A stretch of 64,000 nucleotides of DNA from positions 9,514,636 to 9,578,635 of the forward strand of contig OX422183.1 in assembly GCA_949130485.1 (NCBI GenBank), read 5' to 3'. Positions 29,897-40,448 of this stretch are shown here, piece by piece. Origin of the DNA: Agelas oroides. Lineage: Eukaryota; Porifera; Demospongiae; Agelasida; Agelasidae. The position numbers were made by a program, and so were the translations under genes. Numbering within the stretch: the stretch's first letter is position 1; every line of letters starts with the position of its first letter. The notes under the pieces were generated by a model, which ran no database searches, was not told the DNA's origin, and saw only the letters and a list, made by a program, of their open reading frames with translations.

Positions 29897-30397
29897 TTTA
29901 ACCACCGTAGGCCATTCACTAAAAGTCCTTTTTATGTTATAGATAAAATATAGATCTATGCCTTATTCGGTCTGTATTTCCAGTTCTGCTTAGAGCTAGC
30001 ACTGGAAACGTGATCCAAATCTTCTTTGAGACATTATCTTGGGAGGTTCATGACCTTTACCACATTAGTGAGCTCTCAATGGTCAGGGCTCTCGACTAGC
30101 AAATGCTCCTCCTGACTGAAAACTGCCTACAGCACTAGAAATGGTGTCCCTACAAGTGAGTGGTTTCTACGTCTGTTTGTGCTAACAAGGTGAGAAATGG
30201 TCCAGCCAGTGCTGACCAAGGCTGTTCTACAGACAGCCAAGTCAGCTACCACATGCACAACACCCTGTGCTAAAACCTGACCACCTCCCCCTACCCCACC
30301 ATTCTTGCTAGCACAAACCTATCTTCAAAACGGATTGCGCCAACTGATAACATGTGGCCAAAGTTGCATGATGCCAAATGGTGGTTAAAGGGTTAAA
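29897..30397. mobile_element. TTAA-ended repeat, copy 2
   Basis: Same termini and order of blocks as 28571-29008, with scattered substitutions and small indels. No coding capacity. Confidence 0.6.
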
Positions 30398-31871
30398 CAA
30401 GATACTGACACTGAGATACAGAAAGACATATAGTTCAGATGTTATATGAAAGTAGCATGAGAGAGTTTGTATGCTTAACTTCCTACCACTTCCAGGAAAA
30501 TCTGTACAAAAAAAGGTTTTTTGAGTGAGTGTTTAGATAATTATAGCTACAAATTTGAACTTCCATTTACTGTTTGGGGGAATATAGGAGGTTAATGTTC
30601 CTTTTGTGATGTCATCAACTACAGTGAGTGGTTACACATATGAATGTTGAGTGGTCATGCCCTTTAAACCCTATAGTGCACTTTTGATAACATCATACTG
30701 CACACTGAGCAGAAAACAGTCTCTGTGCACTTGTGCACAGGTTCTACTGTCAGCAGAAAGGGTGGGACAGAGGGAGGTGGGTGGGGTCACCCACAGGGTG
30801 CTGTGCACATGGCAGCTACTAGGCTCTGCTGTAAAAGGGCCATGGTTGGCACTAGGTGGGCCATTTCTTGCCCTCGCACTGCATGAGCAGGTTTAGAAAA
30901 CGCTACTCTCACTTTTTAGGGAGTTCATTTCTGGCAGGGAAGACTTCTTGGGCTCCAACTGGATGTTTGCCAACCAAGAATGCTGACTATTGCATGCTTG
31001 TTAATGAGTGGGCATGGTTAGGGTCACGAGTCTGCTTATTAAGCCTGAAAGTGCACTTGGGTTCAGTTTTGGAGTCAGAGCTCAGACAGAATTGAAGATA
31101 TGGTGCGTTACAGGCATGTGTATGCTAAAGGTGGTCTCAAGTGGAAAAAAAATCAGGTGTTAAAGGGATATTATCTAACATTAAGCAACATAATCCAGGT
31201 CATGCAGCTTGCATGTAGGCAGAAACTTCATTATAGCTACAAACTTCCATTTACTGTTTGGAGGAGGTCAATGAAACTACATGAGTACTTTGCATGCTTC
31301 TCTCATGTGCTGAACAAAGAATATGCAGTGCAATATATGCTCAAGCAGAACTAAAACGACTATATGGCTGCAGCTTTTCTTGACCCATGTTTTCTAGCTG
31401 TATATGTATAGGTACAGAGTGTGAAGTCTCTCTTGGTGGGATACAAGTCAGTGACACCTCACAGTGCTAGTTGCAGGAGGGATCGATCCTCATTAGCCAT
31501 GCTTCTGTCTGCACAAGTATCCTTCGCACGGTTTGAAAGACTTTTTAACATGCACTATTCTAAACTTGTGGAGCCAGAACACCCAAGTGTGTATGCAATG
31601 CACTAGCAATATTACTAGGCAGTGAATGAGGTAAAAAGTTGGCCTGATATCCACTGGCCACATTCTTAAAGCATGCTCCTCACTTCTGCACTAGCTGAAT
31701 TTATGAAAGGTGATGGTCCTATTGTGGACAGAGAGCTATATAAAAGGATCTGCTAACTTGGTTAGCTTGTCCTCACTACTAAGACAGTGTCACTGAATGA
31801 TGCTTGGTACATTTTTGTCTGAGATGAGAAAAAATTTCTCACCATACAGTAAGCTAAGTTATAGCATGTAG

Positions 31872-34800
31872 CTACATTGTAAGGCGTACACACTCACACT
31901 GCGTACTTTTGTGTGGTAGTGCTGGAGGGGTTAGATCTGGGATCACTGGCTGAGGGAGGACAGTCTGGTACTGTACAATGTCATCCTCTGGAGGTGGCTT
32001 GATTTTCCTCTGGAGCGCTTCCACGTCAGTATAAACAACACCAGATGACTGCATAATGTAGATTATACAGTAAACCACTTAGATAAAGAACACCTACATC
32101 TCTTTTGTATGAAAGATTGTGATGTACAATGTCATGTCATGAAAATGCCATGCATGTGCTGTCAATTCCAGTGGATCAAAATATTACCGTTTTTTCTTTT
32201 CAAATAAAACGCATGATCCAATCTAGCACAAGAAATTCAATTCTGGGAATTTATGGGTGGATCCAACTTGCCACTAATTAATTTTGGGTTGATCCAATTT
32301 AGTGCTATACCAGGAATGAAGCCTCTTGGTTGTCCCAGTCAGTTTCTTTTGTGGCAACCAAGGGAGGTCAAGAACAATTTCCAGGAAAAAGAGCTATCCC
32401 ATAAATGTTCTACTTTGGGGAGGTTGTCGGACTTTGTTGCTACAGCTGCTACTGTCTTCCAACTACCTCATTTCTGGAGAACTGAAGGCCGGAAACTCTT
32501 GCATCTCTGTGTGACCAAAAATTTTGAATCCATTGCAAGGCATGATCTAATCTAACACAAGAAATTCAATTCCTGGAATTTATGGGTGGATCTAACTTAA
32601 TGCATGCCCACTAATTTAATTTGCATGCATTTTATTCGAATAAATACGGTAATACCGTATTCAATTTCCACATTAAGTAGTTCAAGTACGTATATATAGA
32701 GCAAGTTATAGATCATTAGATTCCTTCCCATTAAACCTAAATGCTGAATCACTACAATAAATTGCAGCTAAGACGTACTTAGGAAACCAGAGTAGGATGG
32801 TCAGATACCATTTCCTACCTGTGCTGGAAGCAGCAAACGTTTAGCATTTGCATACACAGTGATATTTGGTAGTCTCATTCCTAGGCAATCTCATGATACT
32901 GCAAGTGATGATAAACTGGAAGGTCCAGGAAGAAAGCTAATGTCTGGACTTTACTTTATTTACAAGCAGGAAAATGGTGTCTGAGTTCAAATGCTCTGGA
33001 TAGCCTTGCCATTTCTTCAGCTAAGTCATTCACCGTATTTCAGCACTCAGCGCTAAGAGCTTATCATTTGATATTAAAAAGTAAATTAAGTGCTGGCTTT
33101 GTAGCGAACAAAACCTTCACTCAGGTGGTATGTGCACTAACAAATATTTAACATGTTGATTGGATGTTTTGATTTACTTTACCTAGCTTCCTACTAGCAA
33201 AACCATATGGACGAGCATATAACTCTATTTATAGTACAGGTAGAATCACTACAGTAACTATTGAGATACACCCCTTGTCCCCCTTCCATCTTTCTCATGT
33301 ACGTGACTCAGACTCAGCTTGAATGTTGCCCAATTTTTTTTTACCTGTGCCACACCATGGGTGAATTCTTACATGTAGATAATGACAAAACAAAACAAAA
33401 CAAAACAAAACAAAACATAACAAAAACAACAACCATTTGGACGTGCACTGACCACACTTGGAGCTGCTGCAGGTGAGCTTGTGCAAACGCTATATGATCT
33501 ATTCCCTGAAAAAGAGAGAGAAATAGCATTGTATATGTATGTAAAGTATAGTAATACACTGAAGGAGACATCAGAGATACCATTTCTGCTGCCTCTCCAC
33601 AAGGTGAAGCCTACACATGCCACACCTACTGCTGCCATTAGCACCAGTGCTGCAACGGTGACCCCAACAGATAGAGGAACTAGAAATTAAATAGTTAAAC
33701 ATCATTAGCTTGTAAAACAATCAGTTGCTGTACTTGACACTATGCACCTATTTTGATATCTTCTTCTCGTCGAGCTCCATCAGTGACAACAGAATCTGAA
33801 ATGTTCGTGTCAGTTCCAGTGCTGGTAGTAGGAGCGCTATCTGAGCTGTCACTTGTAGTAGGACATTCTGCATGTATATAAAGGAAACAGCATTACATTA
33901 CTTTGATTTAGTCACGATTCAACATGTGATGTGACCTACCAACTTTGATTTCAGTGGGTGAGGACATTCCTGCGCTGTTCCCTGCTCTGATACTGACAAG
34001 AAGACTGCACATGTCCACATTTTGGGGCAGTTTAATTGTAATAACAACATGGGGCCCTGAGTGATGATCATGTTGTACAGTTGTTGTGTTGACTGTCCTA
34101 TCAGAGGTCATCACAGTGATGTGGAAGGAGTTTGGTCTTCTCGTTTTACATGGCTCATTCACCTGTAGAAGTGAATCACTTTTAGCATGACCAAAATGTG
34201 CCACTGCTGAACAGCCAACAAATCATGCATTATAACTGGTGTAAATTGTGGGGCAAGCCTGAGCGAGCATTGCAGAGCAGCATTGTTTGGCTAACTAAGG
34301 CTTCACACCAGTTTTATTACCAGGTTATGCGTGTCTGCAGCTAGAAGAGGTTAAGTCTAGGTTCCTGCTGACCACTATTCACTCTTGCCTGACCTTGTCA
34401 TGCATAGTTCTTACACAAACAGGAGAGGAGTCAAAAAGTCACTATGCATGGTAAATACGTCGTCAGCTATTTGACTTGGAGAATCAAAGAATCTCTGCCG
34501 CTTTCTGCGTTCTGTAAGTAGCCAGGTTTGCTTCCATCCCTCGTACAGCAAATGTTCACGCTCCAGCTAACTCCTCCCAAGTGTCTCTCCTCGCCACCTT
34601 CGCCCACACTCATGACACTGCTCGACAGTGTTGTAGTAATGGTAGTCGTTAATTGTAATTATGCTGTAATGGATTACTTATTGTATTTAATTTTGGTTAA
34701 CTCCACAACAGTAAATATGTAATCATTATACTTGCTTTCCCAGGAATCAATTTGTGCTGTAAACAATATTAGCATGATTACCAAAAATTACAAGACAAAG

Positions 34801-37800
34801 GTCATGCAACATGTGTCATGTTTCAGTTTATAATTACGTTAGTTAAGATGTGGCTTGGCGGAACCCTTCATGTGGTGGTCGAACTTTGAAGATAAGCTTA
34901 GATCGACTTTAAAAAAAAAACAGAGGAGTTTTAGTAGAGTGCTGTAGTGTCAGTAGCTGTGAGTAGTGCGTAATGCCTGCTTGTGAAAGCTAGCTTGTGT
35001 CTAGAAGCAGCAGAAAGGCTACAGTGGCCAAGACTGAACTCAATGGGTAGGCCCAGGTCTTGCGATCGTATACCAAGCCTAGTAGGTAACCGTGGCCTGG
35101 TGCTCCGAGTGCTGGGTTGGGCTTTAACTAGAATGCGCAACATATATCGTTGGTACTATGCTGCTGTAGACAAGAAAGCTCCAGAGGAGTTGTGTGTGGA
35201 ACAGAACCGTGAGTTGTTTAGCGACATAAGGGGGAGAGGTGGGGCTAGTAATGCTTGCTTCCACTCGTGAATGAGCCCCTCCAGTAGACAAGCTGTGAAT
35301 TTTTTGAAATGTGCATTCATTTTGGTGCAGTCAAAGTTGTGACAAACATGCTAACTTTGAGAGTAGCTCTGAACAAAAGCTGGCACAGATTGATTTGAGA
35401 TACATTGGTGGATAGGACGCTACCTAGAGTGAGTGTGTAGATGCGTCCATCGAGTGGCAATTTTGGGTTTATGAATTATATTAATGAGCCACTAAAACCC
35501 TTTTTAAAATTAGGCAGAGCAAGATTGCCCTAAAGCAAACCCTAGCCCTGAAACTAGGAGTAACCCTGGTCCTAACTGTAACCCAAGTTTATGCTTTCGT
35601 TAACCTCTGCCGAAAGACTTCCCCGCCACCTTAATTGCAATTATACCATTTGGCTAGTAAGTAATAATTACAGTTGAAATTTTACATATTAATTTACCAA
35701 GCAGCTTGCTTTGTTTGCAATTACTTCTAAATACAGTAAAACATCCGAACAAAGGACACATTGGGGACAGGCCAGTTGTCCCTTGTAGAGAGGTTGTCCT
35801 CTTCTCGGAGGTTTACCTTTAAACCTATTGGAAATTTCTTAAAGACGAAAAATAACACTTAAATGTATGTATTCTGCTTCATTTCAATGGGTTTTTTTTT
35901 TCAATAGCAATACGGCAAGAGCAACAATACTATATATCATGCTTATACGGAGGTATCCTCTTCGGAATACTTCCGGTAGGCGTGATAATCTGTGATCGGC
36001 TGGCCAGGCTGTTGAATGCGATGAGGTCGCGTTTTCGGACCTCTCCGTTGCTTTATGCTGACAAGAAAGGCTAGAACGATGAGCAATAGTACTAATATAG
36101 TGCTCGGTCTTTGAATCCAGCGACGGTGGCGTTACGAAAGTGGTCGACAAGCCGGTCCGCATTATGTGGGTGTAACTTCACTGTTCGTTTTCGGAGGTAA
36201 TTCTGTATTGGCTAAGGTACGTCGGGGACTGATCAGTGTCCGTTGTTCGGAGTTGAGAGGTGTCCGCTTCTCGGAGGTTCGAAATGTATTAGTTCTATGG
36301 TAAAGTCAATCGGGGGCAAGTGAGCCGTCCGCTGTACAGAGGTTGTCCGCTTTTCGGAGGGTCCGTTATTAGAGGTTTTACTGTAAGTAATGATTGCAAA
36401 ACATCTTCCTTGTAATTAATTGTTGTAATGTATTGTTTTGAAGACTTTTACCGGTTATAATGATTACATTAGGAAATTAATTGACAACAATAGGCCCTAC
36501 TGCTGCTCGTACTGGAAAGTAGCTGCAGAGTACCTTACTGTCTGCATGCGCGCGCGGTTTGCATTAAATTACAGTCTAAGCGTTCAGACATACGGAATAC
36601 GTAATAATTGGGGCGTGAGCGAGCCCACCCAAATTACTTATGTATACGTAAAAGTTATTCAAACTGGGAACTCACATGTAAATCAATAAGTAAATCGTGA
36701 GCTGCTGCTTTACTTATCACAACACTTCCAGCTGCTATGTTGCGAGGAACTATATAGGAAGATATTAGAAAAACAACAAAAACAAACAAACTGAAAACAG
36801 CTAGCCAGATGGTATGTAAAAGCATATTCATGTAACAGTTTTAAGTAGCTTACTTTGTGGACTGCATCCCTGCAATGTCTCACTCCTGTTACTCTCACCA
36901 CCAGCATTCCAAGCTGAGACTTGGTACATGGGGCATAGATCATCATCTTGAATGTTGAAGGTGTATTGTGTCTCTGTTACATTCTTTTGTACAATAATGT
37001 TCCCAGTATATATGTCAGTAATGTACACAGAGTACTGGGTGATGTGAGGGTCCACGTGAACAGTGTCATTGTTCAATGAAGTGTAAGGAGGGTTCCATTC
37101 AATGGTTGAGGAGTTAACCGATTCATTGATGTGAATATGCTCAGGTGGAGAAAGATGACCTGTGCATGGTAAACCAGATTGTAAACAGTTTTGTACTTTT
37201 GAGCTCATGCTTTACCCTCCACTGCTACGTATGTACACACTTGAATGCTCATTCATGCGGAAACCAGTGCAAATACTAGTGGGAATATGTGAAGTATGGT
37301 ACGTCTTCCTAGATAGACTGTAACTAACCTTGAACTAATAGTGTAGTGTTGTGCAGGTACAGGTGTACCTCTCTAGAAACTGTGCAGTAGATAATAAAAA
37401 TACTGCAAGTATGGTTGCCAGTGATTATTAATGTGGCAACGTAATTTAGTTCTTCAGCTCTGATGTCCGATCTGTAACAATCTCCCAGTGTTTCTGCCCT
37501 TCTTCCATTCACAAACCAATTTATACTGTCTGGTCCAGTGCATGTGAACTCTACTGTCACACCAGGGGCTACAGTCATGGCATCGCCACTGATACCTGTA
37601 AAATAAGAACTTCTTACTGCACAAATATAGCGTTACTAACGCCACACTTCTTCATTCAATTTCGGTTTCTAGCTATTTAGCTACTTCTTATTTGTCTCCA
37701 ATTGCATGCACAAATCGTATTTTGTAGCTATAAAATCAAATCAAATTGGCCTAACCTTTGGGAGGCAACAGCATAGGCAACAGGATAGGCAACAGACAGC

Positions 37801-37926
37801 CATTGCATGGTATGTAAATCAATGTTACTGGCTACACAGCAAAGTACATACACAACATGCAGAAAACTAACATCCCGACAGCAAAGCTATTGTGACGATA
37901 AGCCCGAGGCCAGTCGATGTGGGCAT
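31872..37926 (-). CDS. Gene A: Ig-FN3-FN3 single-pass receptor with two ITIM-like motifs
   Basis: Ten exons, in order: 37872-37926, 37329-37595, 36854-37159, 36676-36749, 33940-34162, 33748-33867, 33581-33679, 33434-33505, 32819-32880, 31872-32048. All phases agree and the sum is 485 codons with stop. Residues 1-18 are a signal peptide (MPTSTGLGLIVTIALLSG). Residues 19-107 are an Ig-like domain with FTC, NWFV and NHTC. Residues 108-209 are an FN3 domain (WNPPYTSL, YQVSAWNAGGES), and 210-308 a second FN3 split by a phase-0 intron. A Ser/Thr stalk (309-348) is followed by a transmembrane helix (about 350-374). The tail has YAN (Y415), VVYTDV (Y432) and VQYQTV (Y453), the last two fitting the ITIM consensus. 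It probably binds an extracellular ligand and signals through SH2 proteins. The donor after exon 8 (GTTGTT) is weak. Most similar to gene B. Confidence 0.85.
32182..32656. mobile_element. MITE within the last intron of gene A
   Basis: The ends TATTACCGTTTTTTCTTTTC and the reverse complement of AAATACGGTAATACC give inverted repeats of the form TATTACCG...AATAAAACGCATG. Inside, about 78 bp is repeated directly at 32213-32290 and 32542-32617 (ACAAGAAATTCAATT...ATTTATGGGTGGAT). No coding capacity. Confidence 0.7.
32870..32939. mobile_element. Short MITE overlapping the splice acceptor of gene A exon 9
   Basis: TAGTCTCATTCCTAGGC at the left and CCAGGAAGAAAGCTA at the right match decayed ends of the TAGCCTC family. 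Its 70-bp length matches the 71-bp copy at 40378-40448. Flanks ATATTTGG and ATGTCTGG could be a decayed target duplication. On the minus strand the left end supplies TTGCCTAG|GAATGAGACTA, the acceptor and first 11 bases of gene A exon 9. Confidence 0.6.
35732..36385. mobile_element. pogo/Tigger-like MITE in gene A intron 4
   Basis: TACAGTAAAACATCCGAAC at the left and GTTATTAGAGGTTTTACTGTA at the right are inverted repeats of the CAGTAAAACCTC class, with TA at both outer edges. The subterminal region repeats phrases such as CTTCTCGGAGGTT and TTTTCGGAGGGTCCG. A reverse-oriented relative lies at about 52555-52730. The minus-strand open frame at 35884-36162 lies within the element and has no transposase motif. 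Confidence 0.7.
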
Positions 37927-38149
37927 TCTGACGTCTTGACAGCAGAAATTTTTCTTCGCTAGGCAGAGTACCGTAGAGCTTCGCGGGAGTGACGTTCTAA
38001 TTAACCGCCGAAGTTGGCGCGAAGCGCGAAATATGATGATGCGTAGTTGCGTACAGGCGTACAGCGTGTTGAAATGCGTTTCACTGCGTGATCTGATACT
38101 CAGGATCAATGGAAATAGGTACAGTCCAAGATTAGTTAGCTAGATATAT

Positions 38150-38278
38150 TGCCTGAGATTCAGGCCATTCCTTCCAAACTGCAATGGGGCATAGAAATTC
38201 TATGCCACCTCAGTTTGGAAGAGATACGGGTAGCTACATTCACAGCTAGGCATGATTTGTACTACATCTCAGGCAAAT
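38150..38278. repeat. Nested inverted repeat upstream of gene A
   Basis: TTGCCTGAGAT (about 38150) pairs with ATCTCAGGCAA (about 38265), and an inner palindrome CTTCCAAACTG...GGCATAGAAATTCTATGCC...CAGTTTGGAAG lies at about 38172-38221. It is 225 bp above the gene A start codon, so it could lie in the promoter region or simply be a fold-back element. Confidence 0.6.
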
Positions 38279-38347
38279 ACCGCTGCCATGGTAGGATAAC
38301 GTAGGATATCCGTCTCCCTCGCGTGGTAGGAAGGTGCATGGTCTAAT

Positions 38348-39557
38348 TAGCCTCGTCCCGAGGCCCCGCCCGAAAATCCGGAAAAGGGCCTGGTTTAGGC
38401 CTCAGCACATTATTCTTTTTTTTCCTCCCATTATTCTATTCTCTAATTCCCCAAATAATCCCCTACTAATCTTCTTTTCTTTCTGAAACTTTCTCATACA
38501 AGAACACAATAGTACCATCAGTGTGGTAGCAATTAATACGTACACGCAGTATGCAAATATTGGAGTCCACGTTTATTATATTGAACCATCAGTGTGGTAG
38601 CAATTAATACGTACACGTAGTATTCAACTATTGAAGTCCACATTTGTTATATTGAACCATCAGTGTGGCAGCAATTAATACGTACACGTAGTATTCAACT
38701 ATTGAAGTCCACATTTGTTATATTGAACCATCAGTGTGGCAGCAATTAATACGTACACGTAGTATCCAACTATTGAAGTCCACGTTTGTTATATTGAACC
38801 ATCAGTGTGGCAGCAATTAATACGTACACGTAGTATTCAACTATTGAAGTCCACATTTGTTATATTGAACCATCAGTGTGGCAGCAATTAATACGTACAC
38901 GTAGTATTCAACTATTGAAGTCCACGTTTGTTATATTGAACCATCAGTGTGGCAGCAATTAATACGTACACGTAGTATTCAACTATTGAAGTCCACATTT
39001 GTTATATTGAACCATCAGTGTGGCAGCAATTAATACGTACACGTAGTATTCAACTATTGAAGTCCACGTTTGTTATATTGAACCATCAGTGTGGCAGCAA
39101 TTAATACGTACACGTAGTATTCAACTATTGCTGTCCCCTACATCGTCCAAGGTGTCCATGCCATCGTGCGATTCGTGCCCTTCCATTGCTCACTATGCTC
39201 AGCTCAGCCAGGTTCGTCTGCACATGGCCGTTAGTTCGAACTTTGAACCGTGATTGGGCAAATTTAACCCCGAATTACTCTTTTTTTTTAAAGCACACCT
39301 ATTATTTCCAAAGAAATTCCCGAATAATGTGCGGAGGCCTAGCCTGGTTACACTTGCAAAAATTCCCGTATGTGGTGTGTCAGCCGTCTTCGTTTGGAGT
39401 GGACGAATCACATAATTATTCGTCCATTACTAACTAGTGTAGTGCATGGCATCACATAATTGTTGTATATTATGTTGACTCAGCACATACGAGAAAGTTT
39501 GCAAGTGTGACCAGGCCCCTTTCCTGATTTTTTGGATGGGGCCTGGGGACGAGGCTA
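38348..39557. mobile_element. 1.2-kb composite MITE carrying a minisatellite
   Basis: The ends TAGCCTCGTCCCGAGGCC and GGCCTGGGGACGAGGCTA type inverted repeats (with subterminal GAAAATCCGGAAAAGGG and CCTTTCCTGATTTTTTGG pairing) are flanked by a perfect 9-bp duplication TGGTCTAAT at 38339-38347 and 39558-39566. The interior is largely the 71-bp tandem repeat at 38514-39133. No transposase. Confidence 0.88.
38514..39133 (+). repeat. 71-bp tandem minisatellite, about nine copies
   Basis: Units start ACCATCAGTGTGGCAGCAAT at 38514, 38585, 38656, 38727, 38798, 38869, 38940, 39011 and 39082; the last is truncated. Each contains TACGTACACGTAG. Units 5-8 alternate CCACATTTG and CCACGTTTG, so a 142-bp dimer seems to have been the last amplification unit. 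The outermost first unit is the most divergent. Confidence 0.97.
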
Positions 39558-40320
39558 TGGTCTAATGACAATTGATGACACGCCCACCTCATGGCGAGTC
39601 ACTTGGTGCCACGCCCACCTACCAAATGTGCACAATAGAATGAACCACACCCACTCATGCTCACTGACTGCTCTCTCCTCTGCTTTGCAGCTGGAACCTT
39701 GATGGTGACTTCTGATAGCTCCAAATATTCCAGTTGTGTGGTGAAATGAGCAGCTTGAGTGGTCTTTACCAGAGACAGTTCATTTACTACATATCACACA
39801 ATGTGGCTAGCCATGGCACTAGGCTGAAGGGCTCTAAGAGCTTCACACTCACCATGACAAACTATAAAGCATAACAAGAGGACTCTGCTGTGAAATAATG
39901 AGCAGTAAACCACTTCTATGACAGCTTACCGTCAGTGAGCAGCCTATATTTCTGTCACGCATTTACATGGTACAACATGCATGCCAACTTGCTTTGACGT
40001 GTGCAATGCAGTCCCGCTAGTGTGGGACTCAATCCAATGACAATAACTTGAGTAACTGTTACTATGAACTTTGCACTTCAAGTTGTAAACAACAACCTAT
40101 CCTTCATTTAGCATCACATTGGCAGTGTCAGAGGTTGGATACTTGCTACGGTATCGGCCTAAACCTAGTGATTGTGAGTGGCAGGTTCATTCTGTAGTAA
40201 ATGGTACCCTGTAGTAAGTGTAATGAGTGTGGTAGGTGGGTGTGGCACCAAGTGACCTGCCGGTGTATCATCACATGTCATTAGACCATGCCCCCTTTCT
40301 CTTACATGAGGGAGTCGATG
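39558..40320. repeat. Long inverted repeat arms around 580 bp
   Basis: ATGGTCTAATGACA...CACTTGGTGCCACGCCCACCTACC at 39556-39632 is repeated in reverse at about 40222-40293 (GGTAGGTGGGTGTGGCACC...TGTCATTAGACCATG). The composite MITE at 38348-39557 inserted into the outer edge of the left arm. Confidence 0.65.
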
Positions 40321-40377
40321 GTAGTGGTACCCATGATACAGTAGAGCGATTGGCAGGTGCCATTTCAGGCTGAATAT

Positions 40378-40448
40378 TAGCCTCATTCCCAGGCTTTCCC
40401 TCTGCACAGATTTTTCATCAGCGCAGAGAGAGCCTGGGAACAAAGCTA
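40378..40448. mobile_element. 71-bp TAGCCTC-family MITE
   Basis: TAGCCTCATTCCCAGGC...GCCTGGGAACAAAGCTA, flanked by GCTGAATAT (40369-40377) and GCTGAATGT (40449-40457): a 9-bp target duplication with one mismatch. Essentially only the two arms and a short loop. Confidence 0.85.

Larger units (their letters stand above)
26538..31871. other. Gene-free stretch rich in DNA-transposon remnants
   Basis: Holds the TTAA-type elements at 28571-29008 and 29897-30397 plus an older fragment at about 27601-27990, and a partial TAGCCTCG MITE at 28051-28401. Three short copies of GGAATGTCAATTTG lie at about 29420-29490. Bases 30400-31870 show nothing recognisable. Confidence 0.5.

Noticed and set aside
35560-35600. 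AACCCTAGCCC/GGGTTAGGG-like sequence as an interstitial telomere
   Set aside because: Only isolated degenerate hexamers, no tandem TTAGGG run.
38514-39133. Regular 71-bp repeats considered as a CRISPR array
   Set aside because: Repeats are contiguous with no unique spacers, and lie inside a eukaryotic inverted-repeat transposon.
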